24,635 nt of DNA. Origin: a virus. The notes beneath the pieces are model-generated. The model made no database searches and had not been told where the DNA came from. It worked only from the letters and a program-made list of their open reading frames with translations. Positions 19,040-24,635 of this stretch are shown here, in pieces; position 1 is the stretch's first letter; the number at the start of each line of letters is the position of its first letter. The position numbers and the translations under genes were made by a program. The stretch covers positions 1-24,635 of IMG/VR virus record IMGVR_UViG_3300044733_004632. One strand, 5' to 3'.

Positions 19040-20431
19040 ATGGCACTAAATCCTTTCTTTCTTCAAGGTTCACCAAATGAACAAAGACTCGTTCAAGAGT
19101 TAATCAACGAACAGTTGAGGATTTATGGCATAGAAGTAATTTATATTCCCAGAAAATTTGTAAGAAGGGAAACTATTTTAAGAGAAATTTCATCGTCAAA
19201 ATTCGATGATAATTTTGCTCTAGAAGCATATGTAAACAATTATGATGGATATAGTGGGCAGGGAGATATTCTTACTAAATTTGGAATGTCCCTGAAAGAT
19301 GATTTGAGTTTAATCATTTCCAAAGAAAGATTTGAGGATTTCATTTCTCCCTTTTTAGAAACAGAAAGTGATGAAGAAATTGTTTTAGCATCAAGACCTA
19401 GAGAAGGAGATTTAGTATATTTTCCACTAGGTCAAAGATTATTTGAAGTTAAGTTTGTAGAGCACGAACAACCATTTTATCAACTAGGCAAATTATATGT
19501 CTATGAATTAAAATGTGAATTGTTTGAGTACGAGGATGAAGTTATTGATACAACTATTGAGGAAATTGATACTCAAATTCAGGAAGAAGGATATATAACA
19601 ACACTAAGTTTAATTGGGATTGGAAGAACTGCAACAGCATTATCAACAATTGGGACTGGTTATATTAGACAAATAACCTTGAATAATGATGGATATGGAT
19701 ATACTTCCCCCCCAACTATAGGCATATCTTCCGCACCTCTTGGTGGAACAAATGCATCAGCAAAAGCAATTACAGAATTTAAATCCGGATTTTATGCTAT
19801 AAAACAAATAGTATTGACGAATGCTGGTACTGGATATACTGTTGCCCCAAATATTTCAATTATTGGTAATGGAACTGGTGCTGCCGCCACATGTGGAATT
19901 GAAACCTCACAGTCTGGCGTCATTTTTATAAATCTTACTGATAATGGTGTTGGGTATTCAACGGCACCACATGTAAATATTATAGGAAGTATTGGTTCTG
20001 GAGTAACAGCAACTGCAATATCATCAGTAGTAGGAACTTCCCAGACTGTATCTTCAATAAGTCTTACAAATCCTGGAGTAGGATACACCATTGCCCCTCA
20101 AGTTGTTATTGATGGACCGCCAATTCTAACTGGAATTGGAACTTATTTGTTTAATGAGATTGTAACCGGGTCTAGGTCAGGAACAACTGCAAGAGTCAAA
20201 TATTGGGATTTTGACACTAAAATTCTTAAGGTTTCTTTTGTCAATAACGTAACACCTAATGGATTTTTCCCAGGAGAAACAATTACCGGATCAATTTCTA
20301 ATGCTCAATATTCGGTAAATACTTATAGTAATTGGAATCCATATGATAAGTATGGTGATAATTTACAGATTCAGACTGAAGCAGAATCTATTTTAGATTT
20401 TTCCGAATCCAACCCATTTGGTTCTTATTGA
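19040..20431 (+). CDS. gp14: Neck protein gp14 with internal GxGY-repeat insertion
   Basis: This 463-residue protein is a gp14 neck (head completion) protein, the partner of gp13. Conserved parts are the N-terminal region (LNPFFLQGSPNEQRLVQELI; IEVIYIPRKFVRRETILREI; GDILTKFGMSLKDDLSLIIS; REGDLVYFPLGQRLFEVKFV), ending about residue 180, and the C-terminal EAESILDFSESNPFGSY. T4 gp14 is 256 residues. The extra length lies between these parts: four GxGY-type units at about residues 214-359, spaced 40-45 residues, then a module with two G-E-x-[IV]-x-G-type units (about 370-425). Insertion inside a conserved core, rather than a C-terminal tail, is inferred from the placement of the two conserved ends. 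The ATG at 19040 lies 2 bases after the gp13 stop and gives the expected N-terminus. No clear Shine-Dalgarno is seen, consistent with coupling to gene 13. Confidence 0.9.
   Translation: MALNPFFLQGSPNEQRLVQELINEQLRIYGIEVIYIPRKFVRRETILREISSSKFDDNFALEAYVNNYDGYSGQGDILTKFGMSLKDDLSLIISKERFEDFISPFLETESDEEIVLASRPREGDLVYFPLGQRLFEVKFVEHEQPFYQLGKLYVYELKCELFEYEDEVIDTTIEEIDTQIQEEGYITTLSLIGIGRTATALSTIGTGYIRQITLNNDGYGYTSPPTIGISSAPLGGTNASAKAITEFKSGFYAIKQIVLTNAGTGYTVAPNISIIGNGTGAAATCGIETSQSGVIFINLTDNGVGYSTAPHVNIIGSIGSGVTATAISSVVGTSQTVSSISLTNPGVGYTIAPQVVIDGPPILTGIGTYLFNEIVTGSRSGTTARVKYWDFDTKILKVSFVNNVTPNGFFPGETITGSISNAQYSVNTYSNWNPYDKYGDNLQIQTEAESILDFSESNPFGSY
19679..20116 (+). repeat. Four GxGY protein repeats inside gene 14
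   Basis: Four imperfect units begin near gp14 residues 214, 259, 299 and 342. Each has the form L-[TN]-[N/D]-x-G-x-G-Y-[TS]-x-x-P-x-[IV]-x-I, as in LTNAGTGYTVAPNISI and LTNPGVGYTIAPQVVI. The spacing of 40-45 residues suggests a regular beta structure. DNA identity between copies is low, so this is a protein-level repeat. Confidence 0.85.
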
Positions 20432-20434
20432 TAC

Positions 20435-20442
20435 TATAAATA
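20435..20442 (+). promoter_or_regulatory. T4-type late promoter ahead of gene 15
   Basis: An exact TATAAATA starts 4 bases after the gp14 stop. It is the only one of the three exact copies that lies in intergenic DNA. It ends 38 bases before the proposed gp15 start at 20481 and 20 bases before the in-frame ATA at 20463. Confidence 0.7.
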
Positions 20443-20480
20443 CATAATACGGTAATGATTGAATAAACGGGTATAGAAAA

Positions 20481-21281
20481 ACGTTAGGAACCTATTTTTA
20501 CCATCAAATTATTAGAAAGACTGTTACTGCATTTGGAACTCTTTTTAATGACATTTACATAGAGCATAAAAATTCATCTGATGTAGGAATCAGTCAGATG
20601 AAGGTTCCTCTTGGATATGGACCTATGCAAAAGTTTCTTGCCAGGATTGAGCAGCAATCCGAATTGAATAAGGCAATTCAGATTACTCTACCCAGAATAT
20701 CGTTTGAAATGACTTCTATTCAGTATGATCCTACAAGAAAGGCAAATGTAACTCAAACATTTAAAACTTGTGGCAATGGAAATACTATTAAAAAAGTTTA
20801 TATGCCAGTTCCATATAATATTGGATTTCAGTTAAATATTATGACCAAGTTGCAGGATGATGCTCTACAAATAGTTGAGCAGATTCTTCCAAGTTTTCAA
20901 CCATCATTTAATTTGACAGTAGATTTGGTAGATTCTATCGGAGAAAAAAGAGACATTCCCGTGGTTTTGGATAGTGTATCTTTTACCGATGACTATGAAG
21001 GAGACTATTCGACTAGAAGAACTTTAATATATACTTTAAATTTTACTGCCAAAACTTATCTGTTCGGACCAATTTCCGATAGTACAGATGGTCTTATCAA
21101 AAAAGTACAGGTTGATATGTACACTAGTGCTGACACTGCAACTGCTAAGAGAGAAATGAGATATACCTTGGTTCCAGACCCAATTGACGCAGGTCCGGAT
21201 GACGATTTTGGATTTAATGAAACTTGGGAGACATATGGTGATGCTAGGATTTATAGTCCAACTCAACAAAGTGACATTTGA
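20481..21281 (+). CDS. gp15: Tail completion / sheath stabiliser gp15, with no canonical start codon
   Basis: gp15 caps the tail tube and sheath and forms the tail side of the head-tail joint. The family signature GTYFYHQIIRKTV...AFGTLFNDI sits at bases 20487-20565, upstream of the first in-frame ATG (20598), so a start at 20598 would remove a conserved N-terminus. Between the in-frame TGA at 20460-20462 and 20598 there is no ATG, GTG or TTG. I placed the start at ACG 20481, one base change from ATG, which gives (M)LGTYFYH and 266 residues, close to T4 gp15 (272). ATA at 20463 is the alternative. Other family features are KVPLGYGPMQKFLARIEQ (about residues 40-57), PRISFEMTSIQYDPTRK and the GDYSTRRTLIYTLNFTAKTY block (about 174-193). 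A late promoter precedes the gene. The product call is firm; the start is not. Confidence 0.85.
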   Translation, partial: TLGTYFYHQIIRKTVTAFGTLFNDIYIEHKNSSDVGISQMKVPLGYGPMQKFLARIEQQSELNKAIQITLPRISFEMTSIQYDPTRKANVTQTFKTCGNGNTIKKVYMPVPYNIGFQLNIMTKLQDDALQIVEQILPSFQPSFNLTVDLVDSIGEKRDIPVVLDSVSFTDDYEGDYSTRRTLIYTLNFTAKTYLFGPISDSTDGLIKKVQVDMYTSADTATAKREMRYTLVPDPIDAGPDDDFGFNETWETYGDARIYSPTQQSDI

Positions 21282-21287
21282 TTCATT

Positions 21288-21710
21288 ATGAAAAATAATT
21301 ATGACGATTTGGACAAGGCATTGAATATTGAAAGTAGTATTGTTGAAGTGGAAAAATCGACTACATCAATTGATATTATTCCGGCACAAACGGATGATAT
21401 AAAAAAAGATTATGAATATACACGAGCAAATTTATATTCATTAATTGAAAAAGGTCAAGAAGCAATTAATGGAATTATGGAACTTGCCGGTGATGGTGGA
21501 AGTCCAAGAGCATATGAAGTAGCAGGGCAACTTATTAAGAGTGTTGCAGATACGACTGATAAACTTATAGATTTGCAGAAAAAACTCAAAGATGTTCAAG
21601 AAGATAATACTAAAGTTTCAAATAATGTGACAAATAATGCCGTATTTGTTGGGTCCACTTCCGAATTGTCAAAATTACTGAAGCAAGGTTTTCTAAATAA
21701 TAAAGACTAA
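21288..21710 (+). CDS. gp16: Small terminase subunit gp16
   Basis: This 140-residue protein resembles gp16, the small terminase of T4-like phages, which recognises DNA and regulates the packaging motor gp17. The central helical region (DYEYTRANLYSLIEKGQEAINGIM, about residues 45-68, then SPRAYEVAGQLIKSVADTTDKLIDLQKK, about 77-104) is the typical coiled-coil core. The C-terminal FVGSTSELSKLLKQG is also typical of marine relatives. Length is near that of T4 gp16 (164). The ATG lies 6 bases after the gp15 stop, with no clear Shine-Dalgarno. In T4 the next gene is the large terminase; here other genes intervene. Confidence 0.92.
   Translation: MKNNYDDLDKALNIESSIVEVEKSTTSIDIIPAQTDDIKKDYEYTRANLYSLIEKGQEAINGIMELAGDGGSPRAYEVAGQLIKSVADTTDKLIDLQKKLKDVQEDNTKVSNNVTNNAVFVGSTSELSKLLKQGFLNNKD
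21693..21699 (+). promoter_or_regulatory. Possible cyanophage-type late promoter (CTAAATA)
   Basis: CTAAATA near the end of gene 16 ends 24 bases before the ATG at 21724, a spacing like that of the exact TATAAATA sites. Variants of the T4 late motif such as CTAAATA are described in cyanophages. The match is short and could be chance in AT-rich DNA. Confidence 0.3.
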
Positions 21711-21723
21711 TAAGTTGTAATAA

Positions 21724-23469
21724 ATGAACGAGCAATTAAAACCATATAAGACTTTGGAAGAGATTGCTAAAAAGCATCGTCTTGAAGCTTCCTTTATTCA
21801 GAAACAACTTGATATGGGTGCTCCAATTGAACACGAGCATACAAAAAATCAAAAATTGGCAACTGAAATTGCTCTTCAGCATTTGGATGAAATTCCAGAT
21901 TATTATACTCGTTTAAAGAAACTGGAAGCAGATGCTAAAAAGCATCATAAAAAGTTTAAAGATGTAAATTTTAGTGGTGCAGTTAAAGAACTTGAAAATG
22001 AATTGAAAAAATTGAATGATATTTCATATGATTCAATTGATAAATTGATGCGTCGTATAATGAAAAAACATAATATGACGGCAAAAGAATTACATAATGC
22101 TTTTGTTGAAAGGCACAATAAAACACCAGATGCTTGGATTAAAAAATTAAACGAAGGTAATCTTCATCACTGGTTTAAGGGTTCTAAATCAAAAGATGGA
22201 AAACCTGGATGGGTTGAAGTAATTTCAGGAGAACCTTGTGCTCGTGAAGAGGGTGAAACAGGAACTCCAAAATGTGTTTCTTCTTCAAAAAGAGCAAGTA
22301 TGTCAAAAGCAGAAAGAATATCAGCACAAAGAAGAAAAAGTGCTGCTGACCCAAATCAACCAGAAAAATCTGGAGCATCAAAACCAACATATGTTTCTAC
22401 CGATAAACCAGAAAAGAAAATGAACGAAGAAAAAGATATTAAGGGAAAGAGTAGTGGTAAAAAAGATGCTTGCTATACTAAAGTAAAGTCAAGATACGAT
22501 GTTTGGCCAAGTGCATATGCTTCCGGGGCATTAGTAAAATGCCGTAAGGTTGGTGCCGCTAATTGGGGTAATAAATCAGAATCAATAAATCTATCATCAA
22601 AGGACCCTCTCTCGGAACAAATGAGTATGATGCGTTACTGCCCCAAATGTGAAAAGGATGAGACTAGAGAAGAATGTAGATATGGTACTAAGTATTGGGA
22701 TATGTTCTCAATACCCTCAAGTTTATCATCAAATCAGATGAAGTTTAGTATTGCTCAGGTACATCCTGCCAATGAGTCTAAGGAACCAGATCACGAATAT
22801 TCAATGGCAAGATCTGAACTCTCCACAATTATTTCTGCGGCAAAAAGACTTCGCGGTAAGTTGAAAGGTGAGGGTAATATTGAAGCGTGGGTTCAATCAA
22901 AAATTACAAAAGCAGCAGATTATATTGATGCCGCTGCTGACTATCTAGATAGTGGTGAGCATAATGTTCAAGGATCAATGGATGAAGCGTGTTGGTCTGG
23001 ATATAAAAAAGTTGGTATGAAGAAGAAGGGCAAAAAAATGGTTCCAAATTGTGTCCCAGAATCAGTTTCAATTGAAGACGCAAGTGGAAATCCTTATGTT
23101 GAATTTATTGATATTATTAAACCGGAAGTACTAAAACGAAGTAAAGGTATTGGTAGTAGACTTCTTGGAGAGAAAAAGTTATATTCAAACTGGAGAGAAG
23201 AACTTGCCGAAGATTGGCAGTCAGTAAATCGCAAAGATAAAACAGATGGGTTAAGTCAAAAAGCAGTTAATGCATATCGTCGTGAAAATCCAGGTTCAAA
23301 ACTTCAGACTGCGGTAACCGAAAAGAAACCAAAGGGTAAAAGAGCAAAGCGTCGTAAAAACTTTTGTAGTCGTATGTCAGGGATGAAATCTAAATTAACT
23401 TCAGCAAAGACCGCAAGAGATCCAGATTCAAGAATCAACAAAGCTCTCCGTCGTTGGAACTGTAACTAA
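21724..23469 (+). CDS. Mosaic basic protein of several small marine-phage modules, unknown function
   Basis: This 581-residue protein is not homologous to a T4 core protein as far as I can see. Segments in order: a DUF5661-like N-terminus (KTLEEIAKKH, then EHEHTKNQKLATEIALQHL and DYYTRLKKLE, to about 60); a helical charged region (about 70-140); a LHHWFKGSKSKDGKPGWVEV...PCAREEGETGTPKC unit (about 147-180) with an S/K/R-rich linker; KKDACYTKVKSRYDVWPSAY (about 248-267) ending in KCRKVGAANWG; a cysteine cluster YCPKCEKDETREEC (about 305-318); a helical AWVQSKITKAADYIDAA unit (about 387-403); GYKKVGMKKKGKKMVPNCVP (about 425-444); and a basic C-terminus with AYRRENPGSK and NFCSRMSGMKSKLTSAKTAR (about 515-565), which I recall as DUF6321-like. 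Family names are from memory. About 17 of 32 Arg codons are CGN, unlike neighbouring genes, which suggests a separate origin. No membrane segment is seen. The next gene starts 2 bases after the stop. Confidence 0.82.
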   Translation: MNEQLKPYKTLEEIAKKHRLEASFIQKQLDMGAPIEHEHTKNQKLATEIALQHLDEIPDYYTRLKKLEADAKKHHKKFKDVNFSGAVKELENELKKLNDISYDSIDKLMRRIMKKHNMTAKELHNAFVERHNKTPDAWIKKLNEGNLHHWFKGSKSKDGKPGWVEVISGEPCAREEGETGTPKCVSSSKRASMSKAERISAQRRKSAADPNQPEKSGASKPTYVSTDKPEKKMNEEKDIKGKSSGKKDACYTKVKSRYDVWPSAYASGALVKCRKVGAANWGNKSESINLSSKDPLSEQMSMMRYCPKCEKDETREECRYGTKYWDMFSIPSSLSSNQMKFSIAQVHPANESKEPDHEYSMARSELSTIISAAKRLRGKLKGEGNIEAWVQSKITKAADYIDAAADYLDSGEHNVQGSMDEACWSGYKKVGMKKKGKKMVPNCVPESVSIEDASGNPYVEFIDIIKPEVLKRSKGIGSRLLGEKKLYSNWREELAEDWQSVNRKDKTDGLSQKAVNAYRRENPGSKLQTAVTEKKPKGKRAKRRKNFCSRMSGMKSKLTSAKTARDPDSRINKALRRWNCN

Positions 23470-23470
23470 A

Positions 23471-23500
23471 ATGAAATCTTTTCAACAGTTTATTTCAGAA
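23471..23500 (+). other. Predicted capsid-targeting sequence and protease cleavage site
   Basis: Codons 1-10 encode MKSFQQFISE. Predicted cleavage is after Glu10, leaving a mature protein that starts SVNIVGDF. The call rests on similarity to the T4 internal-protein leader. Confidence 0.55.
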
Positions 23501-23779
23501 AGTGTCAATATTGTTGGAGATTTCAACGGAAATCTTTATATGAATGCATCGCAACCAGAAACTACTAACGAGTCTTTTCTTGCTGATGTAGTTTGGGAGG
23601 GAAAATTATACCGCTTGGAAGTTGAGGGCAAATTGATGAATAAAAATGAACTTGCGGAGCAATTGCAGGGTGAATATCCTGGGGCAATTGTTCATAATAT
23701 TTACCCCCAAACAACAAATTCTTTAAAAATTAAGAACTCACAAAGATATCAACCAGAAAGACTAACTTGGACTGATTAA
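23471..23779 (+). CDS. Small protein with T4 capsid-targeting-like N-terminus, candidate internal head protein
   Basis: This 102-residue protein begins MKSFQQFISES. T4 internal head proteins (IPII and IPIII) begin with the capsid-targeting sequence MKTYQEFIAE, which is cut off by the gp21 protease after an [L/I]-x-E motif. Here 6 of 10 positions are identical and three more are conservative, and I-S-E at residues 8-10 fits the cleavage rule. The remaining ~92 residues are a small mixed domain (VVWEGKLYRLEVEGK, then NKNELAEQLQGEYPGAIVHNIYP, and a QRYQPERLTW end). The protein is likely a marine T4-like phage family of unknown function that I recall from the same region of cyanophage genomes. 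Packaging into the head is inference. It is coupled to the 581-residue gene (2-base gap), and the next gene starts 2 bases after its stop. Confidence 0.82.
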   Translation: MKSFQQFISESVNIVGDFNGNLYMNASQPETTNESFLADVVWEGKLYRLEVEGKLMNKNELAEQLQGEYPGAIVHNIYPQTTNSLKIKNSQRYQPERLTWTD

Positions 23780-23781
23780 TT

Positions 23782-24635
23782 ATGGCACAATTTAATAAGA
23801 ATACACAAGACTTTCTGAATCAAGAAAGAAGTCTCTTTGAAGTCCCAATGATTGCCAATAAAAATGGCGAAGTAGTAACATTTGATAATCCATTTCCAGT
23901 ATCTTTGGGTTCTTCTACTATTACTATTAATGGTGATATTACAATTCCAGCAACTATTAGTGTTGCGAGTTCTGAAGCAAATCCAGTTCATACGCACATC
24001 ACAGAAGTTGGTATAACTAGCATTCTCACAACTCCATATCTTCCTGTTGGTGTAGGAACAGTAAATCTAAATCTTTCATATCTTCCAGTCGGTATTTCTA
24101 CATTACTGAACACTGTATCAATTGGAAATACAGTATCAATCTCAAATACAAGTTTTTATATAACCAATCCAGTCACATCAGTCGCAGTATCAGGTATTGG
24201 TTCTACTGTTACAGTTCAAGGAACAGTAGGAATTGGAACAACAGGGCAAGTATCACTCAACCTTAATAGTGCTCCTGTAAGTTCTAGTAATCCCCTACCA
24301 GTTACGGGAACAGTATCAATTTCTACATCATCAGCAGCAGCATCTGTTACATTTCCACCAATAGCAACCGATGCATTTGGTCGTTTAAGAACTTCAACTC
24401 CACTTACACTTTTTGATAGTTCCCACAGATACAGGGACAATAATCTTTGGAATGGTTTAGTTGTAGGAACTGGTTCAACAGTTGGATTTGTAACAGCACA
24501 AGGTTTAGTCAATATTGGAATAGGAACTACTGCTGGATGTTCTGTGATTAGGGAAACCACAAAAGTATTCTCTTATCAACCAGGAAAATCATTACAGGTA
24601 TTGAATACATTTATAATGAACCCAGCAAAAGCAAA
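23782..24635 (+). CDS. Fibre-like virion structural protein, 3' end missing
   Basis: The frame opens at ATG 23782, 2 bases after the preceding stop, and stays open for 284 codons to the window end. The N-terminus (AQFNKNTQDFLNQERSLFEV) is followed by GEVVTFDNPFPVSL and a beta-repeat region with elements such as TVSIGNTVSISNTSFYITNP, VGIGTTGQVSLNL and NPLPVTGTVSIS (residues about 90-185). A conserved-looking domain then begins (about 195 onward): TDAFGRLRTSTPLTLFDSSH, VIRETTKVFSYQPGKSLQVL, NTFIMNPAKAK. The DAFGRLR...TLFDS...YQPGKS signature is one I recall from structural proteins of many marine phages. Probable role: fibre or particle decoration. It lies downstream of gene 16, where T4 has the large terminase. 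Confidence 0.8.
   Translation, partial: MAQFNKNTQDFLNQERSLFEVPMIANKNGEVVTFDNPFPVSLGSSTITINGDITIPATISVASSEANPVHTHITEVGITSILTTPYLPVGVGTVNLNLSYLPVGISTLLNTVSIGNTVSISNTSFYITNPVTSVAVSGIGSTVTVQGTVGIGTTGQVSLNLNSAPVSSSNPLPVTGTVSISTSSAAASVTFPPIATDAFGRLRTSTPLTLFDSSHRYRDNNLWNGLVVGTGSTVGFVTAQGLVNIGIGTTAGCSVIRETTKVFSYQPGKSLQVLNTFIMNPAKA

Noticed and set aside
19705-19715. Run of seven C as a possible frameshift in gene 14
   Set aside because: The frame continues correctly through TSPPT into the repeat pattern and on to the conserved gp14 C-terminus, so no indel is indicated.
20598-20600. ATG at 20598 as the start of gp15
   Set aside because: The conserved GTYFYH...RKT and FGTLFND segments lie upstream in the same frame, so this ATG is internal.
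22184-22423. Overlapping frames on both strands inside the mosaic gene
   Set aside because: Both are low-complexity by-products of Lys/Gln/Ser-rich codons; the main frame carries recognisable units throughout.

Overview
The window is part of the late structural and DNA-packaging cluster of a T4-like marine myovirus. The DNA is visibly AT-rich. Every gene is on the + strand, packed head to tail with 1-14 base overlaps or very short gaps. The order of recognisable products (a giant baseplate-type protein, gp8, a DUF4815 structural protein, gp13, gp14, gp15, gp16) follows T4 gene order. The sequence style of these proteins, such as gp8 ending in a TGDIIYIDNRPL motif and gp13 beginning SKPTSRQGLIDYCLRRLGAP, is that of phages infecting marine cyanobacteria (Prochlorococcus/Synechococcus) or SAR11 (Pelagibacter). 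I cannot tell these two host groups apart: the window holds no tRNA, photosynthesis gene or other host-derived marker gene.

Layout. Bases 1-8061 hold the 3' part of a giant repeat-built virion protein (at least 2686 residues) in the gp7 position of the baseplate wedge cluster. Bases 8084-9646 encode baseplate wedge gp8. Bases 9653-17023 encode a 2456-residue DUF4815 structural protein where T4 has genes 9-12. Then come two tiny genes (17020-17220 and 17207-17377), two small virion-type genes (17393-17734 and 17734-18195), and the neck/tail-completion genes 13 (GTG start), 14 and 15. Gene 16, the small terminase, follows at 21288-21710. The last 2.9 kb (21724-24635) is a less conventional block downstream of gene 16: a 581-residue lysine/arginine- and cysteine-containing mosaic protein, a 102-residue protein with an N-terminus like the T4 capsid-targeting sequence, and the start of a fibre-like structural protein that runs off the window. 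Gene 17 (large terminase) is not seen.

Expression. Three exact copies of the T4 late promoter core TATAAATA lie 20-38 bases ahead of genes: gp8, the 113-residue gene at 17393, and gp15. Two of them overlap the end of the preceding gene. This suggests at least three late transcription units. Strong Shine-Dalgarno sequences are seen ahead of 17734 and of gp13; most other starts lack one.

How the genes work together. The giant protein, gp8 and the DUF4815 protein should build the baseplate and its peripheral fibres. gp13 and gp14 close the filled head (neck), gp15 caps the tail tube/sheath, and gp16 starts DNA packaging. The same short beta-rich modules recur across the giant protein, gp8, the DUF4815 protein and gp14, suggesting repeated exchange of building blocks between virion genes. 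The most unusual points are the absence of a normal start codon for gp15, the repeat insertion in gp14, the capsid-targeting-like N-terminus of the 102-residue protein, and the mosaic 581-residue protein, whose arginine codon use differs from its neighbours.
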